A DNA stretch of 18,354 nucleotides, from NCBI GenBank assembly GCA_043772355.1, contig JAYVGI010000214.1:1-18354 (forward strand), read 5' to 3'. The stretch's first letter is position 1, and every line of letters begins with the position of its first letter. The notes under the pieces were generated by a model that had not been told where the DNA came from, ran no database searches, and saw only the letters and a program-made list of their open reading frames with translations. The translations under genes and the position numbers were made by a program. This stretch comes from JAAFIP01 sp043772355 (GTDB lineage Bacteria > Pseudomonadota > Gammaproteobacteria > Burkholderiales > Burkholderiaceae_C). This document shows positions 6,982-13,646 of the stretch, one piece after another.

Positions 6982-7672
6982 TCTTGCAGCCTGGAGCTCG
7001 GGAGCGGCGTGGGCCGCGAGCCCGGCTGCTTTCTCTCAAGGCGCGGGCACTGAGCCCCCTGCGCCTTGGCATTTTGTAGGCCTGCCAGAGCGTTATGCCA
7101 AGCCGCCCACGCTCATCGATCTGCATGAGGTTGACGGCAAAAAAACTCTGCGCCTGCGTAACGATAAATCCTGGGGCAGCCTGGTGCACCCCTGGACGGG
7201 ACCCGCACAGACCATTGCCTTCCAATGGCGGCTAGACACAGCCCTGAGCAAAGCCAGCTTTAAAACCAAAGCCGCAGAAGATGCGGCCCTGAAGGTGTGC
7301 ATGAGCTTTGATATGCCCGCTGACCGCATTCCCAGCGGCGAGCGCACTTTGTTCAAGATGGCCCAGTTTGTGAGCCGCGAGAAGCTGCCCACCGCCACCC
7401 TGTGCTACGTGTGGGCCCACGCGGAAGAAGCTGGCAGCGTACATGCCAGCCCCACCACCGAGCGCGTGCGCTACATGGTGCTGAACTCGGGCACTGCGCA
7501 GCTGAAAACCTGGCAAGAGCACCAACGCAATATTGGAGCAGATTTTTTAAAAGCTTTTGGCGCTGAATCTGCCAGCGTACCCGCGCTAACCGCTATCATT
7601 GTGGGAGCAGACTCTGACAATACCCAGGGCAGCAGTTTGGGCTACATTTCCGATATCGTGGTGCAACCTTAA
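6917..7672 (+). CDS. Exported DUF3047 domain-containing protein
   Basis: The ORF is open from an ATG at 6863, but that start would add a proline-rich stretch that only mirrors DUF547 codons. The GTG at 6917 has AAGGA 7 nt upstream and directly starts a signal peptide (PKPLLSPISITTGLLTTLAVNLAAW..., cleavage near AWA). It gives a 251-residue product overlapping the DUF547 gene by 65 nt out of frame. The mature part reads like DUF3047 proteins: PWHFVGLPERYAKPPTLIDL, then TLRLRNDKSWGSLVHP, FQWRLD, LCYVWAH and a closing IIVGADSDNT...GYISDIVVQP. This is a probable beta-sandwich secreted protein of unknown function. The overlap implies translational coupling with DUF547 and so membership of the same transcript. 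If the ATG is used instead, only the N-terminus changes. Confidence 0.8.
   Translation: MPKPLLSPISITTGLLTTLAVNLAAWSSGAAWAASPAAFSQGAGTEPPAPWHFVGLPERYAKPPTLIDLHEVDGKKTLRLRNDKSWGSLVHPWTGPAQTIAFQWRLDTALSKASFKTKAAEDAALKVCMSFDMPADRIPSGERTLFKMAQFVSREKLPTATLCYVWAHAEEAGSVHASPTTERVRYMVLNSGTAQLKTWQEHQRNIGADFLKAFGAESASVPALTAIIVGADSDNTQGSSLGYISDIVVQP
7567..7596 (-). repeat. Dispersed ATAGC-GTTAGCGC repeat, copy in DUF3047 gene (antisense)
   Basis: Read on the minus strand this begins ATAGCGGTTAGCGC, 13 of 14 identical to the start of the copy at 3373. The rest diverges, so this is a weaker member. Confidence 0.35.
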
Positions 7673-7736
7673 GCGCGAAAACAGATCAAAGTGAATCCAA
7701 TAGCGTCTGGTGTGCGTATTTACCCTAGAAGCCTGG

Positions 7737-7766
7737 CTGACAGTCAGTGGAAAAATGTAATGAATC
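7737..7766 (+). promoter_or_regulatory. Possible promoter/operator region before the ATP-grasp gene
   Basis: The 119-nt gap between DUF3047 and the ATP-grasp gene holds CTGACAGTCAG (7737-7747), a perfect 5+1+5 palindrome. Its left half reads as a -35-like CTGACA, and an AT-rich TGTAATGAAT at 7756-7765 offers a weak -10. No terminator is seen after DUF3047, so readthrough is also possible. Confidence 0.22.
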
Positions 7767-7791
7767 AAAGCTGTAGACGACTATCCACCCT

Positions 7792-9198
7792 ATGACCGGC
7801 AAAACCCTTTTACTTTTCAACTACGACTGGGACGCGGAGGGCTTTGCACGACTGGCCAGCGATTTGGGCCAGCCATGGAGCGAGCGCTTTGACAGCCGGG
7901 GTTTTGATCTGTTCTCGTTCCCCAGCAATCTGAACCTGGCGCTGTTTGACATGGACCGCTTTGTCAACAAGCTGGCCGCCCAAGCCAAAGCGCAAGGCTG
8001 GACCGCTGTGGCCTCACAGCACGAGCAGTTTGGCGCACTTACCGCCGCCCTGTTGGCAGAAAAAATGGGCTGGCCAGGCACCCCGGCAGCCGCCGTAGTG
8101 GCCTGCCAGCACAAGCTGTATGCCCGCCAGGTGCTACAGCAGGTGTGCCCCGAGGCCAACACCGCGTTTGAGCGCCTTGCCAGCACCTATGGCGAGCCCC
8201 TGCCTGAGGGCTTGCGCTATCCGGCTTTTGTCAAGCCCATCAAAGCTGCCTTCTCGGTGCTCACCCGTGTGGTGCGTTCGCGCGAAGAGCTGCGCCGCTT
8301 TACCCGCTTTGGGTTTTATGAGCTGATGGTCATCAAACGCCTGGTAGAGCCTTTTGAACGTATCGCCAAGCGCCTGCTCCCCCAAGCTGGTTCGGCCCAC
8401 AGCATGGTGCTGGAAACCCCCGTGAACGCCGCCCAGTACAGCCTGGACGGCATTGTGCGGCAGGGGCAAGTCAAGCCCCTGGGCGTGGTGGACTCCATCA
8501 TGTACCCCGGCACACAGGCCTTTATGCGCTTTGACTACCCCAGCCGTTTGCCTGCTGACGTGCAAGCCAGAGCGCTGGAGGTGGCGAAGAAGTTTTTGAC
8601 AGCGGTAGGCTACAGCTACGGCATGTTCAACATGGAGTTTTTCTACGACCCGGCCACCGACAGGCTGACCGTGATCGAGTTCAACCCCCGCATGGCATCG
8701 CAGTTTGCCGACTTGTACCTGCGCGTAGATGGCGTCGATTTGTACGCCATGGCCCTGGCGCTAGCGCATGGGCAAGACCCCTGGGCAGTGCCGCGCAGCC
8801 TGCCTACCGCTCAAATAGCCACCAGCGCCGTCTACCGCGTGTTTGACGACAACGCCGCGCACTTAACCCAAACTATACCCACCATGCCCGGCGCTGCTAA
8901 GCTGGCGCAGTTAAAAGCGCAGTTTCCAGACCACATGCTGCTGCAGTTTCCCAAAGCAGGCCATTCGCTGGCGCGTGACTTTAAATGGCTGGGCAGCTAC
9001 CGCTACGGCATTTTGCACATGGGTGGGCAAAGCGCCGCTGACCTGCGCGCGCGCGTAGATGCCGCCAGCGTTCTCCTACAATGGCCCGTGCCCTATGCCG
9101 ACAAAGCATTGCACGCCAGTGCGCATGAAACTTCTCTGGCCACCGACCACTCTCACCTGCTCACTTCACCCTCCCCCTCCTGGAAACTTTCAACATGA
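7792..9198 (+). CDS. Stand-alone ATP-grasp domain ligase
   Basis: This 468-residue protein has the layout of ATP-grasp carboxylate-amine/thiol ligases. A preATP-grasp region with YDWDAEGF lies at the N-terminus. A central ATP-binding subdomain contains YPAFVKPIKAAFS and a conserved lysine-rich GFYELMVIKRLV stretch. The metal-binding strands carry MFNMEFF (E282) and VIEFNPRMASQF (E296, N298), followed by YLRVDGVDLYAMALALAHGQDP. No biotin-carboxylase, carbamoyl-phosphate or D-Ala-D-Ala domain accompanies it, so the acyl and nucleophile substrates cannot be named. There is no signal peptide, so it is cytosolic. No clear Shine-Dalgarno precedes the ATG. Its stop overlaps the ATG of the first YHS lipoprotein (ATGA), so the two are translationally coupled. 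It is a possible amide-bond step acting on a metabolite of the arsenic cluster or on an envelope component; both are inference. Confidence 0.82.
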   Translation: MTGKTLLLFNYDWDAEGFARLASDLGQPWSERFDSRGFDLFSFPSNLNLALFDMDRFVNKLAAQAKAQGWTAVASQHEQFGALTAALLAEKMGWPGTPAAAVVACQHKLYARQVLQQVCPEANTAFERLASTYGEPLPEGLRYPAFVKPIKAAFSVLTRVVRSREELRRFTRFGFYELMVIKRLVEPFERIAKRLLPQAGSAHSMVLETPVNAAQYSLDGIVRQGQVKPLGVVDSIMYPGTQAFMRFDYPSRLPADVQARALEVAKKFLTAVGYSYGMFNMEFFYDPATDRLTVIEFNPRMASQFADLYLRVDGVDLYAMALALAHGQDPWAVPRSLPTAQIATSAVYRVFDDNAAHLTQTIPTMPGAAKLAQLKAQFPDHMLLQFPKAGHSLARDFKWLGSYRYGILHMGGQSAADLRARVDAASVLLQWPVPYADKALHASAHETSLATDHSHLLTSPSPSWKLST

Positions 9199-9812
9199 CC
9201 CTGCACAACACCTTGCGCCGTATGGCCACTTTATTGGCCATTTTATTGACCATGGGTGCCATCAGCACCTTGATGGGCTGCGCCGCCATCAACGCGCAAA
9301 ACCCCAGCGGCGCGCTCAAACCCGTCAACGCCCATGTAGTGGACGATGTCAGTTCCGTCATGCTCAAAGGCCACGACGTGGTGTCTTACTTCACCCAAGG
9401 CAAGCACGCCATGGGCAGCACCCAGTTTGCCAGTGTCTACGAGGGCGTGACCTTCCGTTTTGCCAACGCAGAACACAAAGCGCTGTTTGACAAAGAGCCT
9501 GCCAAATACATTCCCCAGTTCGGCGGCTACTGCGCCAACGGCATTGTCTACGGCATCCCGTGGGGTGGCGACGCGGACACCTGGATGATCCAGAATGGCA
9601 AGCTCTACATCTTTGGCGGTCAAGGCTCTAAAGACGGCTTCCAAGTCGACATCCCCGGGAACATGGCCTTGGCAGAAAAGTACTGGAAAGACGAAGTCAA
9701 CGCCAGCAACAGCTTCATCCAGCGCACCAAGCGCCTGGTATTCAAAGTGCCGCATTACAAAAGCGGCGAGCAAATAGCCAATGAAGTTGCGGCTAAAAAA
9801 GGCAAAGGCTAA
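9195..9812 (+). CDS. YHS-domain lipoprotein, tandem copy 1
   Basis: This 205-residue protein has a lipoprotein-type signal ending LMG-C29 and a YHS domain. The visible YHS features are VMLKGHDVVSYF, the YEGVTFRFANAEHKALF core and PAKYIPQFGGYCANG, with C113 the likely metal ligand. A distinctive IPWGGDADTW stretch and a basic C-terminus follow. The family is associated with heavy-metal handling but has no firm reaction, and the branch with GGYCA includes selenoprotein members. Start by ATGA overlap with the ATP-grasp gene. The Met at the -2 lipobox position is unusual but is also present in the downstream paralog. It would be anchored on the periplasmic side of the inner or outer membrane, since A30 follows the cysteine instead of Asp. 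Confidence 0.85.
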   Translation: MTLHNTLRRMATLLAILLTMGAISTLMGCAAINAQNPSGALKPVNAHVVDDVSSVMLKGHDVVSYFTQGKHAMGSTQFASVYEGVTFRFANAEHKALFDKEPAKYIPQFGGYCANGIVYGIPWGGDADTWMIQNGKLYIFGGQGSKDGFQVDIPGNMALAEKYWKDEVNASNSFIQRTKRLVFKVPHYKSGEQIANEVAAKKGKG

Positions 9813-9847
9813 AATCAATTATTCATTGGCTCTGAAGAGATATTTGC

Positions 9848-10507
9848 ATGCAAGTCCTGTCCATCACGCTGGCCAAGCGCATCGTTGGTGACTCTGCATT
9901 TCAAAACATCGCTGCATGGCTAGCAATCGGCGCAGTGGCCTGCCTGATGGGCTGCTCGGCCATGAATGCGCAAAACCCCAGCGGTAATCTCAAACCCGTC
10001 AATGCCCATGTCATCGATGGCACCAGCCACGTGATGCTCAAAGGTCACGACGTGGTGTCTTACTTTACGCAAAACAAGCACGCCATGGGGAGCGCGCAGT
10101 TTGCCAGCGTGTACGAGGGCGTGAACTTTTATTTTGCCAACGCCGAGCACAAAGCCCTGTTCGACAAAGAGCCCAGCAAATACCTGCCCCAGTACGGCGG
10201 CTACTGCGCCAACGGCATTGTCTACGGCATCCCATGGGGCGGCGATGCCGACAGCTGGATGATGCTGGGCGGCAAGCTCTACATGTTCGGCGGCCAGGGC
10301 TCGCGCGACGGCTTCTTGCTGGACGTGCCCGGCAACACCGCGCTGGCCGACAAATACTGGAGAGAAGAAGTGGCCGGCAGCAACAGCTTTTGGCAGCGCA
10401 CCAAACGCCTGACCTTGCGCGTACCGCACTACAAGAGCGGCAAACAGCTGGCCGATGAGGTAGCGGCCAAGAAGGCCAAGGGCCAAGGGCTGAGGGCTGA
10501 GGGCTGA
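9848..10507 (+). CDS. YHS-domain lipoprotein, tandem copy 2
   Basis: This 219-residue paralog of the preceding gene is identical at 138 of 173 ungapped positions from NAQNPSG to the lysine-rich tail. The lipobox ends LMG-C36, preceded by a hydrophobic segment and an unusually long 20-residue n-region (MQVLSITLAKRIVGDSAFQN). The YHS cysteine is C120 in GGYCANG. The ATG has a GAAGAG site upstream and lies 35 nt after copy 1. The last codons (QGLRAEG and the stop) are written by the GGGCTGA heptamer array, so the C-terminal end is a recent or unstable sequence. Differences from copy 1 cluster in the signal region and in solvent-type substitutions, suggesting both copies are under selection. The role is likely the same as copy 1. 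Confidence 0.84.
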   Translation: MQVLSITLAKRIVGDSAFQNIAAWLAIGAVACLMGCSAMNAQNPSGNLKPVNAHVIDGTSHVMLKGHDVVSYFTQNKHAMGSAQFASVYEGVNFYFANAEHKALFDKEPSKYLPQYGGYCANGIVYGIPWGGDADSWMMLGGKLYMFGGQGSRDGFLLDVPGNTALADKYWREEVAGSNSFWQRTKRLTLRVPHYKSGKQLADEVAAKKAKGQGLRAEG

Positions 10508-10521
10508 GGGCTGAGGGCTGA
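10487..10521. repeat. Tandem heptamer array (GGGCTGA) x5
   Basis: Five perfect 7-bp units run from 10487 to 10521, followed by a G-run (10522-10527). The first three units encode the C-terminus and stop of the second YHS gene. The rest fill the gap to the convergent murB stop at 10529-10531. Because 7 is not a multiple of 3, the TGA in each unit falls in all three forward frames within three units. Confidence 0.9.
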
Positions 10522-10528
10522 GGGGGGT

Positions 10529-11707
10529 CTACACTACCACCGGCTCCGGCTCCAGCAGGATGCCAAAGCGCTCATACACGCTGGTTTGAATGGCTTTGGC
10601 AAGGGTCATCACCTCACCGCCGGTGGCGGGCGTGGCGCTGCCGGTGCCTTTATTGACCAAGACCAAAGCCTGCTTCTCGTACACCCCTGCGTTGCCCACG
10701 GTTTTGCCCTTCCAGCCGCAGGAGTCAATGAGCCAACCCGCAGCCAGTTTGACCTGACCATCCGCCATGGGGTAATGCACCACTTTGGGGTCGCGGGCAA
10801 TGATGTCGGCGCATTGCTCGGTGGTAACTTGCGGGTTTTTAAAGAAGCTGCCTGCGTTGCCAATCACCGCCGGATCTGGCAGCTTGGCGCGGCGCACTTG
10901 GCACACCCATTGAAAGATTTGCTGCGCGCTGGGGGCCAAACCAGCGGTTTTTCCCAGCGCCAAGAGCTGCTCTAACTGCTCTGTATTAGATAGCTGCTCC
11001 CGCAATATTTTTGCTGGCTGTAGACCATTTTCTTCTAAAAAAGCAGCCCACTTGCGCTGCAAATCGATGTAACCCAACTCTGGCCGCCAGCGCTTAGACA
11101 GGGCAAAGCGCACATGCGTGATCATGGCTTGGCCCAGCAGGCCCAGGCCCTTGGCCTGCCCCGACCCTTCTTGGCCCGAGGCATGCTTGAACACCGAATC
11201 GCGGTAGCCAAAAGCGCACTGCGCAGCGGTGAGCGTAAACGCCTCGCCCGTGTGCAGGTGCACGCCGTCCAGGCTGTCAAACCGGTCTTGCAGCTCTACC
11301 CCATACGCGCCAATGTTTTGCACCGGGCAGGCCCCCACGCTACCAGGGATCAGGGCCAGGTTTTCCAGCCCCGGCCAGCCCTGCTCTAGCGTCCAGGCCA
11401 CGGTGTCGTGCCAGTTCTCGCCTGCGCCTGCCTCGACAATCCAGTGTTTGTCGGTCTCGGCAACCAGGCGTTTACCCATGATCTCGACCTTCAGGGTCAG
11501 GGCTTTCACGTCGCCCGTGAGCACAATATTGCATCCGCCGCCCAAGATGAACGGCGGATGCTGGGCAAAATCTTGGGCGGTACCCCGTGTGGCGGCTATG
11601 GCTCCCCGCAAAGCGTCTAGCGAGCCGATACGTACCAGCTGCTGCGCCTTGGCCACAATACCAAAGCTGTTGTGCGCCCTGAGCGCGAAATTATTCTCTA
11701 CAAACAT
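10529..11707 (-). CDS. murB: UDP-N-acetylmuramate dehydrogenase MurB
   Basis: This cytosolic FAD enzyme reduces UDP-GlcNAc-enolpyruvate to UDP-MurNAc with NADPH in peptidoglycan synthesis. The 392-residue form from the ATG at 11707 begins MFVENNFALRAHNSFGI, the usual MurB N-terminus; an in-frame TTG at 11737 would add ten unlikely residues. FAD-domain motifs are ILGGGCN (54-60) and LIPGSVGACPVQNIGAYG. GYRDSVFK follows, then the catalytic serine S287 in NAGSFFKNP. The C-terminal region has the usual LIDSCGWKG. It is longer than E. coli MurB (342 aa) because of an extra segment after FKHASG. No ribosome site sits right before the ATG; the only good one (GAGGGA) serves a short out-of-frame ORF. 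Bases 10990-11019 are one of the dispersed repeats, here read antisense. Confidence 0.95.
   Translation of the reverse strand: MFVENNFALRAHNSFGIVAKAQQLVRIGSLDALRGAIAATRGTAQDFAQHPPFILGGGCNIVLTGDVKALTLKVEIMGKRLVAETDKHWIVEAGAGENWHDTVAWTLEQGWPGLENLALIPGSVGACPVQNIGAYGVELQDRFDSLDGVHLHTGEAFTLTAAQCAFGYRDSVFKHASGQEGSGQAKGLGLLGQAMITHVRFALSKRWRPELGYIDLQRKWAAFLEENGLQPAKILREQLSNTEQLEQLLALGKTAGLAPSAQQIFQWVCQVRRAKLPDPAVIGNAGSFFKNPQVTTEQCADIIARDPKVVHYPMADGQVKLAAGWLIDSCGWKGKTVGNAGVYEKQALVLVNKGTGSATPATGGEVMTLAKAIQTSVYERFGILLEPEPVVV
10990..11019 (+). repeat. Dispersed ATAGCT...CGCAATAT...GGCT repeat, copy in murB (antisense to the gene)
   Basis: 30 bp, 26/30 identical to the copy at 6184 and 23/30 to that at 12288, without gaps. 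It lies antisense to murB and brings AT-rich codons (AAA ATA TTG) into the MurB reading frame. Confidence 0.55.
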
Positions 11708-11723
11708 GCCACAATTGTCGCAT
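11691..11723 (-). CDS. Putative 10-codon leader ORF overlapping the murB start
   Basis: GAGGGA (11730-11735) lies exactly 6 nt before an ATG at 11723 that opens the short frame MRQLWHVCRE and stops at TAA (11691-11693), 14 nt inside murB. It is out of frame with murB. It may couple or limit murB translation, or it may simply be chance. No conservation evidence is available from one sequence. Confidence 0.25.
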   Translation of the reverse strand: MRQLWHVCRE

Positions 11724-11743
11724 TGTGTTTCCCTCAATCTACT
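11715..11743 (+). promoter_or_regulatory. Possible sigma-70 promoter for yajQ
   Basis: TTGTCG (11715-11720) and TCTACT (11738-11743), 17 nt apart, each match the consensus at 4 of 6 bases, in the 54-nt divergent gap between murB and yajQ. The start point would fall about 12 nt before the yajQ ATG. Confidence 0.25.
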
Positions 11744-11761
11744 GTTTTATGAGATTTAGCC

Positions 11762-12247
11762 ATGCCTAGTTTTGATACCGTTTGTGAACCCAATATGGTC
11801 GACGTGAAAAATGCCGTCGAAAACGCCTCCAAAGAGATCGCCACCCGCTTTGACTTCAAAGGCAGCTCGGCCGCTGTGGAGCTCAAAGACAAAGAGATCA
11901 CCCTGTTTGGCGATGCCGACTTTCAGCTCCAGCAAGTAGAAGACCTGCTGCGCGCCAAGCTGACCAAACGCAATGTGGATGCACGCTACCTGGACGTAGA
12001 AAAAATCCAGAAAATTGGCGGCGACAAGGTCAAGCAAGTAGCCAAAGTGCGCGAGGGCATTGAGGCTGATATGGCGAAAAAAATCGTCAAAGTGCTCAAA
12101 GACAGCAAAATGAAAGTGCAGGCCAGCATCCAGGGCGACAGCGTGCGCGTGACCGGCGCCAAGCGCGACGACCTGCAGGCGGCAATGGCGTTGATTAAAA
12201 AAGACATCGAAGATATTCCACTGACGTTCAACAACTTTCGCGATTGA
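11762..12247 (+). CDS. yajQ: YajQ-family nucleotide (cyclic di-GMP)-binding protein
   Basis: This 161-residue cytosolic protein matches YajQ (UPF0234/DUF520) from end to end, the usual length for the family. It begins MPSFDTVCEPNMVDVKNA and contains TRFDFKGSSAAVEL, an IQKIGGDKVKQ stretch, QASIQGDSVRVTGAKRDDLQ and the closing PLTFNNFRD. The fold is two RRM-like halves. Homologs bind cyclic di-GMP and affect transcription and virulence traits in Xanthomonas and Pseudomonas; other roles such as tRNA or nucleotide binding have been proposed. The gene is divergent from murB, and the protease gene starts 7 nt after its stop, so the two are probably co-transcribed. Confidence 0.96.
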   Translation: MPSFDTVCEPNMVDVKNAVENASKEIATRFDFKGSSAAVELKDKEITLFGDADFQLQQVEDLLRAKLTKRNVDARYLDVEKIQKIGGDKVKQVAKVREGIEADMAKKIVKVLKDSKMKVQASIQGDSVRVTGAKRDDLQAAMALIKKDIEDIPLTFNNFRD

Positions 12248-12254
12248 CCGCAGT

Positions 12255-12911
12255 ATGCTCAAAGTACTGCGACACGCTGCGTTTTTTATAGCTTATTACG
12301 CAATATCTGCGCTGGCTATAGCACAGTCTGTGGCTTTAAGCGGGGTGATGGGCGGCAAGGCACTGCTGATCGTCGATGGCACGGCACCCAAGGCTTTGGC
12401 AGCAGGCGAAAGCCACCTGGGCGTGAAAGTAGTCAGCGTCAGCGGCGAGCTGGCCGTGCTCGACATCAAAGGCCAACGCAGCACGCTGCGCATAGGCGAC
12501 GCGCCCGTCAGCGTGGGCACCAATCGCTATGGCAGCAGTACCCAAGGCGACAAAATTGTGCTGCCCATGGGCCAAGGCGGCCACTTTTTTGCGCAAACTG
12601 TCATCCATGGCGTGACTATGCCTTTTATGGTGGACACCGGGGCCACGGCGGTCGCCATCGGCTACAGCGACGCCCAGCGCATGGGTATCGACTACAAACG
12701 AGGCCGCCCCGTGCAAATGGGCACCGCCAACGGCGTGGCCCAGGGGTGGATGGTGAAACTTCGCTCCGTGCGCATCGGCGATGTGGAAGTGTTTGACGTA
12801 GATGCCGTGGTGGGCCCCAATATGCCTACCGGGCTGCTGGGCAACACTTTTTTAAACCGCTTCAGCATGAACCGCAGCAACGACGTGATGGTGCTGGAGC
12901 GCAGGTTTTGA
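12255..12911 (+). CDS. Retropepsin-like clan AA aspartic protease, membrane or periplasmic
   Basis: This 218-residue protein has an N-terminal hydrophobic signal or anchor (MLKVLRHAAFFIAYYAISALAIAQS). A region with SVALSGVMGGKALLIVDG follows, then a retropepsin fold of the TIGR02281 type. The catalytic motif is D127-T-G-A in FMVDTGATAVAIG, and the hydrophobic-hydrophobic-Gly partner is GLLGNTFLNRFSM near the C-terminus. Such single-motif proteases act as dimers; the substrate is unknown. The gene starts 7 nt after yajQ and converges on plsY with only 31 nt between the stops. The signal segment contains a copy of the dispersed repeat (12288-12317), giving codons such as ATA that are rare elsewhere in the gene. 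Confidence 0.85.
   Translation: MLKVLRHAAFFIAYYAISALAIAQSVALSGVMGGKALLIVDGTAPKALAAGESHLGVKVVSVSGELAVLDIKGQRSTLRIGDAPVSVGTNRYGSSTQGDKIVLPMGQGGHFFAQTVIHGVTMPFMVDTGATAVAIGYSDAQRMGIDYKRGRPVQMGTANGVAQGWMVKLRSVRIGDVEVFDVDAVVGPNMPTGLLGNTFLNRFSMNRSNDVMVLERRF
12288..12317 (+). repeat. Dispersed ATAGCT...CGCAATAT...GGCT repeat, copy in aspartic protease gene
   Basis: 30 bp, 23/30 identical to the murB copy. ATAGCT at the start, CGCAATAT in the centre and GCTGGCT at the end keep exact spacing. It encodes the hydrophobic signal/anchor. Confidence 0.5.
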
Positions 12912-12942
12912 CTGGCCTGCTGCGGCACTGGCACTGCTACGA

Positions 12943-13569
12943 CTATTTCTTCGCCGCCAGCTTGGACTCCCTGCCCGCCAGCAGGCGATTGACGTTCTCG
13001 CGGTGGCGAATCGCCAGGATCACCGACATGATAAAAATCGCCAGCAACACTGGCTTGGACGTGTACCACGCCACCCGGTCGCCAAACAAATAGTAAAACG
13101 GCGCAAACGCTGCCACCGCAATAGAGGCCAGCGACACGTAGCGAAAGAAATACAAAATAATGGCAAAACTGGCCAAGCAGGCCAGCCCCAGCACCCAGTG
13201 CACGCCAAATAGCACGCCTGCTGCGGTGGCCACACCTTTGCCGCCCTTGAACTTAAAGAACACCGGGAACACATGGCCTACAAAAGCGGCCAAAGCCACC
13301 AAGCCCAAGGTGCCCTCGCCCAGGCCCACGTCGGGCCCCCACACTTTCACCAGCAGCACAGGGATGAAGCCCTTGAGCGCGTCCAGTGCCAAGGTGGTAA
13401 TGGCAGCGCTCTTGCTGCCCGAGCGCAGCACGTTAGTGGCGCCGGGGTTTTTGCTGCCGTAAGTGCGCGGGTCATTCAAGCCCATCACACGGCTGACGAT
13501 GACGGCAAAGCTCAGCGAGCCGATGAGGTACGCGGCCAAGGTCGCCAAGATAGGGGTTACAAAATCCAT
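12943..13569 (-). CDS. plsY: Acyl-phosphate:glycerol-3-phosphate acyltransferase PlsY
   Basis: This inner-membrane enzyme transfers an acyl group from acyl-phosphate to glycerol-3-phosphate, the first step of phospholipid synthesis. The 208-residue product starts at the ATG at 13569, which has GGAG 6 nt upstream; the longer in-frame opening is not needed. PlsY motifs are clear: IGSLSFAVIVSR (16-27), SKNPGATNVLR (39-49), the GHVFPVFFKFKGGKGVAT phosphate loop (98-115) and the terminal RHRENVNRLLAGRESK. It has about five to six transmembrane helices. It lies 77 nt downstream of livK on the same strand, with an inverted repeat in the gap, so it may be partly read from the liv operon. Confidence 0.96.
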   Translation of the reverse strand: MDFVTPILATLAAYLIGSLSFAVIVSRVMGLNDPRTYGSKNPGATNVLRSGSKSAAITTLALDALKGFIPVLLVKVWGPDVGLGEGTLGLVALAAFVGHVFPVFFKFKGGKGVATAAGVLFGVHWVLGLACLASFAIILYFFRYVSLASIAVAAFAPFYYLFGDRVAWYTSKPVLLAIFIMSVILAIRHRENVNRLLAGRESKLAAKK

Positions 13570-13593
13570 GCAGTCTCCAACGCAGTAGTGATC

Positions 13594-13633
13594 GAATGCA
13601 TGGATTCTATGCTGAGCTAAGTCCCATGCATTC
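13594..13633 (-). other. Perfect 10-bp inverted repeat between livK and plsY
   Basis: GAATGCATGG (13594-13603) and CCATGCATTC (13624-13633) are exact reverse complements with a 20-nt spacer. The arm contains the palindrome ATGCAT. In the transcript the stem would begin 13 nt after the livK stop. No U-run follows, so an mRNA-stability or processing hairpin, or a protein-binding site, is more likely than a classic terminator. Confidence 0.55.
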
Positions 13634-13646
13634 AGCGCCGGCAGGT

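Noticed and set aside
10487..10521. CRISPR-like or attachment-site interpretation of the GGGCTGA array
   Set aside because: The units are 7 bp, contiguous and without spacers; this is a simple tandem repeat with no integrase or cas gene nearby.
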